A DNA stretch of 64,000 bases from Veronia pacifica (GCF_001707825.1 NZ_LYBM01000001.1:1-64000); one strand, 5' to 3'. Shown: positions 46,895-55,054, numbered from the stretch's first letter. Program-made: numbers and translations. The notes: generated from the sequence alone by a model not told the origin.

Positions 46895-47317
46895 ATGGGA
46901 GCAAAAAAAGCGCTTCGTAAGTTGAAAAAACAGAAAGAGAAGCTTAAAACGGAGTCAGCCCGTCAGCTCATGGAACTTGCGAAAAGTACAGTTTCCTCAG
47001 ACGATCACCCCTCAACACAACGGCAACATGCCTTAAGTGCAGATCTCAAAGCGGTATCAAAAGAAGCACTGACCAGTATGGCATCAGAACTGGCTGTTCC
47101 CTTTAATCCGTTGCTCTCTTGGTTTAACGAGGGAAGTATTGTTGTCAATCTTAGGAATTCAAATGACAGTGAGGGTAAACAAACCGCTATCGTCACTGCG
47201 CCAACAGTTAAGTCAATCACTCACTTACCGTTAAAATCGCCGCCGTGTAAACGTTGCCCTGCACTTCAGAATGGCATTTGTAAGTGCGCTGCGAAAAAGC
47301 TTCAGCAACACGCTTAG
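46895..47317 (+). CDS. Small basic protein with C-terminal cysteine motif
   Basis: A 140-residue protein unknown to me. The N-terminus is a lysine-rich amphipathic helix (KKALRKLKKQKEKLKTE). The C-terminus holds a compact cysteine cluster, CKRCPALQNGICKCAAKK, that could bind a metal such as iron or zinc. No signal peptide. It lies between the TonB receptor and the ferrosome-like cluster and is convergent with the first HMA-like gene, so it may be linked to iron handling, but this is only context. Confidence 0.6.
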   Translation: MGAKKALRKLKKQKEKLKTESARQLMELAKSTVSSDDHPSTQRQHALSADLKAVSKEALTSMASELAVPFNPLLSWFNEGSIVVNLRNSNDSEGKQTAIVTAPTVKSITHLPLKSPPCKRCPALQNGICKCAAKKLQQHA

Positions 47318-47375
47318 CACTCGTCGCGGAAATAGGCTGGAGGGCTAAGAATGGTGCGGAGTATCCGTGAGAGTA

Positions 47376-47735
47376 CTAGAGACTCAAAATAACCCGGCTT
47401 ACCGTCGGCCCCAACAGGCGTTTTAACATCACCCCGGCTACACCCTTTGCCAGTGTTTTGGTGCCACTGACAACAGCGTTTTCAACGAAAGAGGGTTTTG
47501 AACGACTTGCCATCCATCCGTGGCTATCCAAAATTTCAAGGATGCTCTCACTGTCAAGCTGAGCAGGGTCAAAAGTGATCGCGACTGAACCTGCATATTT
47601 TTTATATTTAATAGCCGTAATTGCCTCGATTTTATTCAAGTCTTCTATTAGTTTTTCGACCTCTTTTGGATGGTCGAAAATATAGTCAGACCTGACTCTA
47701 ACTCTATGATTTGTATTGTGAATGTAAGTATTCAT
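47376..47735 (-). CDS. HMA-like domain protein, ferrosome-cluster associated
   Basis: A 119-residue protein with one ferredoxin-like (HMA) fold: NHRVRVRSDYIFDHPKEVEK as the first strand and helix, and YKKYAGSVAITFDP as the next strands; no CxxC metal site. It has a C-terminal hydrophobic helix (KGVAGVMLKRLL) that may reach the membrane. It is divergent from the fez-like operon and shares its promoter region, including a Fur-like box. HMA-like proteins of this type accompany P1B-6 ATPases in ferrosome clusters. Confidence 0.7.
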   Translation of the reverse strand: MNTYIHNTNHRVRVRSDYIFDHPKEVEKLIEDLNKIEAITAIKYKKYAGSVAITFDPAQLDSESILEILDSHGWMASRSKPSFVENAVVSGTKTLAKGVAGVMLKRLLGPTVSRVILSL

Positions 47736-47753
47736 AAAAATGCCAATCTAAGT

Positions 47754-47772
47754 GATAATTATTATTAATATT
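47754..47772. promoter_or_regulatory. Fur-like box in the ferrosome-cluster promoter
   Basis: The 19-bp stretch starting GATAATTATTATTAA matches 14 of 19 positions of the Fur consensus GATAATGATAATCATTATC. It lies between the divergent HMA-like genes, 19 bp upstream of the minus-strand start and about 105 bp upstream of the plus-strand operon. Iron repression of fez clusters through Fur is known in Clostridioides difficile, so this fits. Confidence 0.55.
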
Positions 47773-47877
47773 AAACAGAGGTCCATAATTTGATCAAGTT
47801 CAAATAATAGAAAAAATTTGATCTGCATTTCACTTTTAAACATTGTTTCGTCAACGAGAATAAATACACTCCGCCCC

Positions 47878-48210
47878 ATGAATGAATATATCAATACAGC
47901 GATGAAGCTCAGACGCTGGGTAGTCATCGGACACCATATTCCTGGGCGCATCAGACTCAAATATAAATTGGGTATTCTCAGCCAACTGGCCGCATTCAAA
48001 ACCGATGCGATAGAGAATACACTTGGGGCTATTCCTGCCTTTAAAAACTATAAATTGAACAGCGCAACCAGCAGCATTGTTGTCGAATATGATGCAACGT
48101 TGATCGACCCTACTTGGGTGGATGCGTTTTTTTCTGATTCAAGCGACGCTGCTGAACAAGCCTGCATTTCAATCGCCAACAGCATAAATGTTAACGGAGT
48201 CAATCAATGA
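47878..48210 (+). CDS. HMA-like domain protein with HxPGRIR motif (FezC-like)
   Basis: A 110-residue protein with an N-terminal GHHIPGRIRLKYKLG motif, the same HxPGRxR element as at the start of the ATPase encoded at 49643, followed by an HMA-type fold (NSATSSIVVEYDATLID). The CxxC site is absent. The next gene starts inside its stop codon (ATGA), so the operon is translationally coupled from here to the ATPase. In ferrosome clusters FezC has an HMA domain, and I infer the same role. The start could be ATG 47878 or ATG 47902. Confidence 0.7.
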   Translation: MNEYINTAMKLRRWVVIGHHIPGRIRLKYKLGILSQLAAFKTDAIENTLGAIPAFKNYKLNSATSSIVVEYDATLIDPTWVDAFFSDSSDAAEQACISIANSINVNGVNQ

Positions 48211-49004
48211 CCGATGCACAGGCTCAGGGAATCAATCCCGATCCTAATGTTCAGGCAAACCCTGCCGAACAACAGCCGCAAATGCCGCCGCAAGGAGGTT
48301 ATTTTGGTTATCCTCCGCATATGGCTCCGCCTCCGCACATGGCACCCAATTCGCCTTTTGCTGGCCAAGCACACATGCAACCACAAATGCCTCCACAGCA
48401 TCCAAACGGCTTTCAGGCTCAGCCTCAAATGTGGCCGCCACATATGTGGATGCAGCACCCAGCCTACGCTCAGCCAGGCATGATGCCTCCTCCAGTTCAC
48501 TGGCAGGCTCAGCCTCAGATGCAACAAGCCCAACCTCAGGCTCAGCAACCAGCTGATAACACTCAAGGCGGCAATCCGCAGAGTGATGCAATGATGGAAC
48601 AGGCACAAGCCATGCTGGAAGGTGTGCTTGGCGAAGAAGTAAGTATGTATAAAGAACTATTAGGAAGCTTTGGTATGAATGATAAAGAATTTTGGAAAGG
48701 CGCTATGGTTGGTGCCGCAGCAGCACTACTTCTGAGCAACGAAAATGTTCGTGGCAAGCTGGTTGGTCTGGTAGCTGGTGCAGGTGACAAACTGAAGTCA
48801 GGCGGTTGCGCCGTGAAAGATACTGCCGCTCAAACTGCAAGCTCAGTACGTGAAAATATCACCACTGGCAGTGAGATCTTCCGCGACACTTATGCGGCAA
48901 GCAAGCAAGGTTTTCAAGAATCAGTAGAGCGTCATAATCAGGAAAAACAGTCTGAAAACGTTCAGCAAGAACAAACTGATAAAGACGATACTGCGACAGC
49001 ATGA
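48207..49004 (+). CDS. Pro/Gln/Met-rich protein with C-terminal glycine-rich helix
   Basis: The 265-residue product has an N-terminal low-complexity region (about 1-135) full of Pro, Gln, Met and His, such as PPHMAPPPHMAP and PQMPPQHP, which could bind metal or form a condensed layer. A middle helix (AMLEGVLGEEVSMYKELL) is followed by one membrane-type segment with small residues (WKGAMVGAAAALLLSNENVR), then a helical, charged tail. This layout recalls YtxH-like and magnetosome-type membrane proteins. It is probably a ferrosome membrane or scaffold protein. ATGA overlaps occur on both sides. Confidence 0.65.
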   Translation: MTDAQAQGINPDPNVQANPAEQQPQMPPQGGYFGYPPHMAPPPHMAPNSPFAGQAHMQPQMPPQHPNGFQAQPQMWPPHMWMQHPAYAQPGMMPPPVHWQAQPQMQQAQPQAQQPADNTQGGNPQSDAMMEQAQAMLEGVLGEEVSMYKELLGSFGMNDKEFWKGAMVGAAAALLLSNENVRGKLVGLVAGAGDKLKSGGCAVKDTAAQTASSVRENITTGSEIFRDTYAASKQGFQESVERHNQEKQSENVQQEQTDKDDTATA

Positions 49005-49306
49005 GTAATTCATCCAACACCTTAAGCCCGACAAGTCGGGCTTTGCTCATCGGCGCGATGGCAGGTGGTGGGGCGTCAATTGCAAAAAACTGGAAAAACC
49101 ATCAGCAAGGTCAACTTTCAACCAATGAGCTGGTCTCTAAAGCGACAAGCTCAGCGCTAAAAACAGGCGCGCTGAGTGGTGCATCGACCTATGTTGCAGG
49201 TCAAATGGCAGGACGCCCTGCTCTTTCTTTAATGACAATTATCAGTGCTGGTGTTGCAGGGGTTTACCTCATGGACCAGTTCTCAGAGAAAAAAAATGAA
49301 CAATAA
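49001..49306 (+). CDS. Small glycine-rich membrane protein of the ferrosome-like cluster
   Basis: A 101-residue protein with two hydrophobic Gly/Ala/Ser-rich segments (SRALLIGAMAGGGASIAKNW and ALSLMTIISAGVAGVYLMDQF) joined by a small-residue helix (KTGALSGASTYVAGQMAG). Glycine-zipper-like patterns suggest oligomerisation in a curved or vesicle membrane. Coupled by ATGA to the gene before and overlapping the next by 11 bp. No known family. Confidence 0.65.
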   Translation: MSNSSNTLSPTSRALLIGAMAGGGASIAKNWKNHQQGQLSTNELVSKATSSALKTGALSGASTYVAGQMAGRPALSLMTIISAGVAGVYLMDQFSEKKNEQ

Positions 49307-49646
49307 TAACCAAAATCCGGGTTTCCCATATTACGGCTACCCTTACAACGCTTATCCTCAACAGCCTGCTGCTCAACAGCCTAATACTCAGCAAATGCCT
49401 CAACAAAATGCTGACGCACAACCATACAAGAAGCAGAACTCAAAGACGCATTTCGCTATGGGTCTGGTTGCGGGTGCAGCGGCAGCGTACATCATAGGTA
49501 ACAAGAAATTCCGTCAGGGTGTTTCTGCTACCGGTGAGAAAGCATGGTCAGCAGTCCGTGGTGAAGTTGAAGAGTTAAAAGAACGCTTGGAAGATACTCA
49601 GGCTGAACTGGAATACTATCGCAATCTTCACAAAGGCGACGAATGA
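49296..49646 (+). CDS. Tyr/Pro/Gln-rich single-helix membrane protein with coiled coil
   Basis: A 116-residue protein with a PYYGYPYNAYPQQPAAQQP-type repetitive start, one glycine-zipper membrane segment (FAMGLVAGAAAAYIIGNKKF) with a YtxH-like pattern, and a C-terminal charged coiled coil (EVEELKERLEDTQAELEYYR). It resembles a shorter version of the product of 48207-49004, so the two probably work together. Its stop overlaps the ATPase start. The frame is open upstream to 49245, but ATG 49296 fits the layout. Confidence 0.65.
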   Translation: MNNNNQNPGFPYYGYPYNAYPQQPAAQQPNTQQMPQQNADAQPYKKQNSKTHFAMGLVAGAAAAYIIGNKKFRQGVSATGEKAWSAVRGEVEELKERLEDTQAELEYYRNLHKGDE

Positions 49647-51706
49647 CAGCTCTAGAGGTAAAACACCACTTTCCGGGGCGCATTCGCTTTAAAGCGGGTG
49701 CCCTGAGACATCACAAAGATGTGGGTGAGTGGATCAAACACAGCCTGATGGCTATTCAAGGCATTCGTGATGTACGTGTCAATGAATCAGCCTGCTCCAT
49801 CGCCATTGAATATGATGTGTCTCTGCTCGACGCCAAGACGCTGGAAGCGCGTCTGGAAACGTTAGATTTTAATGACGCTGAGCACGAAGAAACTGAACAC
49901 CAGTTCACTCGTGGCGATATTGCCATGAATGTTATTGGTACGCTTTCGGCTGCACTGCTGCCCAACAAATGGGGTGCTCTCACAACAGCAACACTCATTG
50001 CGCCGACATTGGCTGAAGGTATCTCTGATGTCAAAGACGGTCATATGTCAGTCGAAGTTCTCGATGCGATAGCTGTTGGACTGTCAGCCTGGCGTGGTGA
50101 TTACAAGACAGCCATGATGACCCAGAGCTTAGTCAGCCTTGGCGAATACATGGAGCAAAAAACCAGCCGAAACAGTGATCAGTTACTTGCCGACCTCATG
50201 CGCCCGCAGCAGTCTCTGGTATGGCGGGTATCCGAATCAGGAGCACGCGAACAGGTCAACTCAACAGAGCTGATCGTTGGCGATATCATTGAGCTGGCAC
50301 CGGGTACTGCAATTCCTGCTGATGGTGTGGTGATTGAAGGCACAGCACTGATCAACCAGTCAGCCCTTACAGGTGAAAACGTACCTGTGAGACGTGAGCT
50401 TGATGCTGTCGTTTATTCCGGTACAAGTATTCACGACGGCACAATTAAAGTGCGTGTCGAGAAAGTTGGCTCAGAATCAACAACGGCAAAAATCGCTCAG
50501 CTAATCTATGACTCACTGAGTGAAAAGAGTGAAATACAGCAGGTCACTCAGGACATGGCAAATCGCCGGGTGAAAATCACCTTAGGCATTGGTGCCGCCG
50601 TCTTCGCGCTGACTCAGGACATCAACCGTGTTGCTTCTGTATTTCTGGTTGACTACTCCTGCGCGCTGAAACTCAGCACGCCAGTCACCTTCAAATCTAT
50701 TATGTATCGTGCAGCACAACAGGGCATCCTGTTAAAAGGCGGCAGCGCGATTGAAAAACTCGCCAAAGTGGACACCTGTGTTTTCGATAAAACAGGCACA
50801 CTGACACACGGCGATATGGAAGTGACCGATGTTGTGCCACTTTGTGGTAAAAACTCGGCAAGAGATCTGTTGGCTATTGCTGCTTCTGTTGAAGAGCACA
50901 GCAACCACCCACTGTCACAGGCTGTGGTTAATGCTGCCAAGCACAATCAGTTACCACATATTGACCATGGCGAAGTAGAGTACGTGATCGCTCACGGCCT
51001 GAAGAGCACACTCAATGGCGAATGTCTGGTTATGGGAAGCCGCCACTTCCTCGAAGAGCACGAGGGTGTGGATTTCTCAGCGTATGAGCAAGACATCATC
51101 AGCTACGAAGAGAAAGGTCGTCATCTGATCTTTATCTCTCACGATAAAAAGCTGATTGGTATGATTGGTTTGCGTGACCATTTACGTGAAGACGTGGTGG
51201 AGACACTGAGTCACTTGCGTCAAATGGGCATTAAAGAACTGGTAATGATCTCTGGTGACCGTGCTTTCAAAGCGCAGATGCTTGCTGATGAGCTGAAACT
51301 GGACAAGGTTTTCGCCGAAGCCACGCCGAAAAGTAAGTCTACCATCATTGAGCAATTGCAGCGTCAGGGCCGAAACGTAATGTTCGTTGGTGACGGTGTT
51401 AACGATGCTCCTGCACTGACCAAAGCAGACGTAGGTGTCGCTATGTGCCGTGGTACTGAGCTGGCTCGTCAGGCTGCCGATGTGGTCTTACTGCGGGACA
51501 AGCTGTATGGCGTTGCCGAGACCTACGAACTGGCTCAAATTGCCATGAAGATGGTCAACAGCAATATCAAAATTGCAGAGTATGTAAACAGTGGCATTAT
51601 GCTGGCCGCAGCAATGGGATGGTTAAACCCAACGCTGAGTGCCATCCTGCATAACGGTACAACACTGGGCATTCTGGGCCGCTCTGTGGCGATAAAGAAC
51701 GGGTAA
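49643..51706 (+). CDS. fezB: P1B-type metal ATPase, ferrosome FezB-like
   Basis: The protein has 687 residues. The N-terminal motif KHHFPGRIRFKAGALRHH (7-24) shares HxPGRIR with the HMA-like protein upstream; the following HMA-type domain (to about 75) has no CxxC. Catalytic elements are intact: TGEN (243), DKTGTLT (Asp 382), SNHPLS (His 422), GDGVNDAP (583). The ion-path helix reads DYSCALKLSTP (Cys 340) in place of the CPC of copper and zinc pumps, and the last helices read NPTLSAILHNGTTLGILG. P1B-6 ATPases of this kind load iron into ferrosomes. It is the last gene of a coupled operon and has a strong terminator. Confidence 0.8.
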   Translation: MTALEVKHHFPGRIRFKAGALRHHKDVGEWIKHSLMAIQGIRDVRVNESACSIAIEYDVSLLDAKTLEARLETLDFNDAEHEETEHQFTRGDIAMNVIGTLSAALLPNKWGALTTATLIAPTLAEGISDVKDGHMSVEVLDAIAVGLSAWRGDYKTAMMTQSLVSLGEYMEQKTSRNSDQLLADLMRPQQSLVWRVSESGAREQVNSTELIVGDIIELAPGTAIPADGVVIEGTALINQSALTGENVPVRRELDAVVYSGTSIHDGTIKVRVEKVGSESTTAKIAQLIYDSLSEKSEIQQVTQDMANRRVKITLGIGAAVFALTQDINRVASVFLVDYSCALKLSTPVTFKSIMYRAAQQGILLKGGSAIEKLAKVDTCVFDKTGTLTHGDMEVTDVVPLCGKNSARDLLAIAASVEEHSNHPLSQAVVNAAKHNQLPHIDHGEVEYVIAHGLKSTLNGECLVMGSRHFLEEHEGVDFSAYEQDIISYEEKGRHLIFISHDKKLIGMIGLRDHLREDVVETLSHLRQMGIKELVMISGDRAFKAQMLADELKLDKVFAEATPKSKSTIIEQLQRQGRNVMFVGDGVNDAPALTKADVGVAMCRGTELARQAADVVLLRDKLYGVAETYELAQIAMKMVNSNIKIAEYVNSGIMLAAAMGWLNPTLSAILHNGTTLGILGRSVAIKNG

Positions 51707-51735
51707 CCCCTTCTTCCAGAACAAACATACCAACT

Positions 51736-51765
51736 AAAACACACTGCATGGCAGTGTGTTTTTTT
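51736..51765 (+). terminator. Terminator of the ferrosome-like operon
   Basis: A 12-bp stem AAAACACACTGC / GCAGTGTGTTTT with loop ATG and a T-run, about 30 bp after the ATPase stop. Confidence 0.92.
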
Positions 51766-52002
51766 ATCTGTACTCAAATAACCTGCAAATTTAGGATTCA
51801 GCGAGCTTGGGTATAGCTATCGCTTTTATGTAACCTTCGCAGACCAACAGAATCAGTGCGTAAAGGCTACCGCACTTTTTATTTTTTCACATCACGGTTT
51901 ACAGAATCGGATTTATATTGGCATCAACAACACACGCAATGTACCCAAGCAAACCCAGGTCGCTTGAGTTAAATTTTTGATTGAGGTTAACGAGTCAGCA
52001 CA

Positions 52003-52569
52003 ATGAGTCACGACAACTACCAAATCTCTATTTTGAAGAGAAAAAGCCAACTCGATAACGTCCTCCGATTAACGCATGACTCCTTGGTTGAAATAGGTGC
52101 CATTAACCCTGCGCCATCAGGTATGTTTAATTTCGCTCCTCATCTGGATGAAACTGAAGATACCACCGTTCTCATTGCTGAAAAGGATGGTGAAATAATA
52201 GGTACCAGCTCAATAACGATAGATGGTAAGGCTGGACTTATTTCAGACCACTTATTTGAGCGTGAAACTAACCGTATGAGAGAGAAGTCGTCTTCACCCA
52301 TTTCCTCAGCTTGGAGATTCGCGACAAAAAAAGAATATAGAAATAACAAGAAACTGGCTGTTGATCTCATGACCAAAACGAGGGAAGTGCTGAGAGAAAG
52401 CAACTCAGAACTCTGTCTGTGCCTCTTTCAGGAAAAACATGTTCGCTTTTATCAAAAATTTTTCAATGGAGAAGTAGTAGCGAAAAAGATAGGCACTGCA
52501 GATGGCTCTGACTATGCAAATTTTGTTTTAATGGCAATTGCGATAAACGATGTCAGGAGCAAGGTCTAG
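52003..52569 (+). CDS. FeeM/GNAT-like N-acyl amino acid synthase-type protein
   Basis: The 188-residue product resembles the FeeM/LuxI-like branch of the acyltransferase superfamily: an N-terminal segment QLDNVLRLTHDSLVEIG, the beta-strand pair TTVLIAEKDGEIIGTSSI, then SSAWRFATKKEYRNNKKLAVDLM in the acyl-donor region and a conserved FYQKFFNGEVVAKKIG. Such enzymes join acyl groups from acyl-carrier protein to amino acids or amines, often for signalling. The alternative is an ordinary GNAT acetyltransferase. It is a single gene. Confidence 0.65.
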   Translation: MSHDNYQISILKRKSQLDNVLRLTHDSLVEIGAINPAPSGMFNFAPHLDETEDTTVLIAEKDGEIIGTSSITIDGKAGLISDHLFERETNRMREKSSSPISSAWRFATKKEYRNNKKLAVDLMTKTREVLRESNSELCLCLFQEKHVRFYQKFFNGEVVAKKIGTADGSDYANFVLMAIAINDVRSKV

Positions 52570-52882
52570 GTTCATTTAACGCGCTGAATCCCTATGGGTA
52601 TCGATACATTTAACCTACGCTTTTTTCTCCGATATGTCGCTTTTCATCAACTGGTTGGTAGAGCTTTACTCACTGAAGTAACGCTATCTTAGCGACTCAT
52701 TTCTACAAGAGTTAGCCTTTGTTTTAGTACAACTCCTTTCAGCTCTACAAAGCTTGAACAAATCACATCTACCTTCACTTGAGCCGCCAAATTATTTTGT
52801 GACGTCAGTTTTAGCTTTCTTAAATTTCCTTGTCTTTATATCCAGTTTCCGTAGACTGTCTCGCCTTTTCCTGATCATTTAG
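52570..52882. other. Intergenic region, nothing recognised
   Basis: About 310 bp without an ORF, hairpin of note or known motif. It carries the promoter of the yegD-like gene. Confidence 0.5.
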
Positions 52883-52888
52883 GTGTTT

Positions 52889-54244
52889 ATGTTTATTGGC
52901 TTTGACTACGGAACCGCAAACTGTTCAGTGGCAGTGATGGAGCAGCAGACTCCACGCCTCATTCCTCTTGAGGGCGATAGCTATTTTATACCCTCAACCC
53001 TCTGTGCGCCGACCCGTGAGTCAGTCAGTGAATACCTTTATCGCTTTTTTAAACTCACCCCTACCGATCCCTTGGGGGAGCAATTACTGCGCAGTGCCAT
53101 CGCCGCCAACCGTGATGAGGGTATAGAGCTGGTTCCCGGCGATTTGATGTTTGGCCAAGCCGCACTCAGTTGCTATCTCGATGATCCGGAAGAGGTGTAC
53201 TACGTCAAGTCACCGAAATCCTTCCTCGGTGCAACCGGGCTAAGAGATGTTCAGATCCGTTTTTTTGAGGATCTGGTCTGCGCCATGATGGCTAACATCA
53301 AACAACAAGCTGAATCCCACCTCCAGCAGGATATTACCCAGACCGTGATCGGCCGTCCCGTTAACTTTCAGGGGCTCGGGGGCGACAAAGCCAATCAACA
53401 GGCTGAAGCCATTCTCCGGACTGCCGCGACGCGAGCTGGATTTACCGACATTGCCTTTCAGTTTGAGCCTGTTGCGGCTGGTCTCGATTACGAAAGCCAG
53501 CTAACAGAAGATAAAACCGTACTGGTAGTTGATATCGGTGGCGGGACCACAGATTGCTCCCTGCTGCGGATGGGACCCAGTTATCGTGATCAGGCAGATC
53601 GCAAAAATAGTCTGCTTGGTCACAGTGGCTGCCGGGTGGGCGGTAACGATTTGGATATCTATCTGGCCTTTGAAGAGTTAATGCCTGCATTCGGCAAAGG
53701 AAGCAAAACAGAACGCGGGATAGAAATGCCTGTTACCCAGTTCTGGAATCCTATAGCCATCAACAATGTTGCGGCACAAACCGATTTCTACGCCAGCAGC
53801 AACCGGAGGGTTATTGAGCAGCTCATTCGTGACGCACAACACCCAGAGCGCCTTTCACGCCTGCTCGCTGTCCACCAGCAGACACTGGGATACCAAATTG
53901 TCCGACATGCTGAAGAAGCCAAAATTGCTCTGTCGCAAACCCAAGAGGTAACATCTTCTATTCCGCTGAGTGGCCAGCAGGTTGCTTCGTCTATCAGCCA
54001 GCAGCAACTTGAGGCTGCAATCGCGACGCCGGTGAACAAAATTGTAGACTTGGTTCGTGATGCTCTCGCTCAGGCCAGTGAAAAGCCAGATGTTATTTAT
54101 ATGACAGGCGGCAGTGCACGTTCTCCCATTCTGCGCGCGCTCATGGAAAGAGAACTACCAGGCGTGCCTGTTGTTGTGGGTGATTTCTTTGGCTCAGTGA
54201 CCGCAGGTCTTGCCCGGGATGCACAGAAGGTGTTCAGCCACTAG
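52889..54244 (+). CDS. yegD: Hsp70-like chaperone YegD
   Basis: A 451-residue protein with the ATPase core of the Hsp70/actin superfamily: FIGFDYGTANCSVAVME (phosphate 1), VLVVDIGGGTTDCSL (phosphate 2) and YMTGGSARSPILRAL (adenosine). It matches YegD rather than DnaK, since the peptide-binding domain is missing. The function is not settled; chaperone-like. ATG 52889 gives the same start as E. coli YegD, while GTG 52883 is also possible. A terminator follows. Confidence 0.9.
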   Translation: MFIGFDYGTANCSVAVMEQQTPRLIPLEGDSYFIPSTLCAPTRESVSEYLYRFFKLTPTDPLGEQLLRSAIAANRDEGIELVPGDLMFGQAALSCYLDDPEEVYYVKSPKSFLGATGLRDVQIRFFEDLVCAMMANIKQQAESHLQQDITQTVIGRPVNFQGLGGDKANQQAEAILRTAATRAGFTDIAFQFEPVAAGLDYESQLTEDKTVLVVDIGGGTTDCSLLRMGPSYRDQADRKNSLLGHSGCRVGGNDLDIYLAFEELMPAFGKGSKTERGIEMPVTQFWNPIAINNVAAQTDFYASSNRRVIEQLIRDAQHPERLSRLLAVHQQTLGYQIVRHAEEAKIALSQTQEVTSSIPLSGQQVASSISQQQLEAAIATPVNKIVDLVRDALAQASEKPDVIYMTGGSARSPILRALMERELPGVPVVVGDFFGSVTAGLARDAQKVFSH

Positions 54245-54268
54245 GCCCTTTTACGGAAGCATGATCAA

Positions 54269-54296
54269 GAAGAGCAGCAACAGGCTACTCTTTTTT
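54269..54296 (+). terminator. Terminator of yegD
   Basis: Stem GAGCAGC / GCTACTC (one mismatch) with loop AACAG, extended by flanking A-T pairs, followed by TTTTTT. Confidence 0.75.
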
Positions 54297-54405
54297 ATGT
54301 CCAAACTTTGACGAATATTCACCGCCATATTAGAGAAAGGTACAGCCTGTATCAGACAAAAAAGGGCTCTATGTTTTTTGAGATTTTTTACACGTATCTA
54401 TGCGT

Positions 54406-54443
54406 AAAAAACCAAAAAGAAGGCGTACAAAAAACCAAAAAGA
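54406..54443. repeat. Direct repeat AAAAAACCAAAAAGA
   Basis: A 15-bp unit occurs at 54406-54420 and 54429-54443, 23 bp apart, each preceded by GCGT or GCGTAC. It lies in the convergent region between yegD and the MarR gene (54297-54607), which has no other gene. It may be a protein binding site or a chance duplication. Confidence 0.5.
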
Positions 54444-54607
54444 TGGGGAAGTGACATTTGCATTACAAAGGTTAAACTGGCGATTTTAGCTTTAATTTCG
54501 CAACATTTAGACCACTTTTACCGTATTTTATTCAATGGGTATTTTAGAAAATGAGAGGATGACCAAGGTCAGCCAGACGCATTCCTTCTGACTGACACCC
54601 TGTTTTT

Positions 54608-55054
54608 TTACAATGCGTTCAAGACCTTTTTCAGAGTATTTTGCAGGTGAAGCAACTCATCATCCGTCATAATCGAACGATAAAAATCGATGCTTTTATG
54701 AGTGATTTGATTGAGCATTGTGTTCACTTTTGTACCAGATTCAGTCAGCGACAATACTTTGGCACGCCTGTCCTGTGTATCCTCATGTCGGTTGATCAGA
54801 TCTGCCTCAACCAAACTTTGTACAATCCGGCTGATCTTCGACTTTTCGCTGGCAAAATAGATCAACTCGATCAATTCACTCTGATGCAATTGCCCTGACT
54901 TACCGATACTGTAAATCACGAATATCTGCTCAGGTGTCAGGTTGATACCTTGCGTGGATAATATTTCATGAAAGCGATGTGACGTCTTCATGCCAATAAG
55001 TCGACACAAAGAACCTATGCTATTCTGCATATCCATATCAATGGAACTGTTCAA
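54608..55054 (-). CDS. MarR-family transcriptional regulator
   Basis: A 148-residue winged-helix regulator with the MarR pattern: LTPEQIFVIYSIGKSGQ, SELIELIYFASEKSKISRIVQ (recognition helix), ADLINRHEDTQDRRAKVLSLTESG (wing). Such proteins repress efflux, stress or catabolic genes and are released by small phenolic or oxidising ligands. No obvious target adjoins it; the divergent neighbour region is non-coding and the next gene upstream on the same strand is the end of the tad locus. Confidence 0.88.
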   Translation of the reverse strand: MNSSIDMDMQNSIGSLCRLIGMKTSHRFHEILSTQGINLTPEQIFVIYSIGKSGQLHQSELIELIYFASEKSKISRIVQSLVEADLINRHEDTQDRRAKVLSLTESGTKVNTMLNQITHKSIDFYRSIMTDDELLHLQNTLKKVLNAL

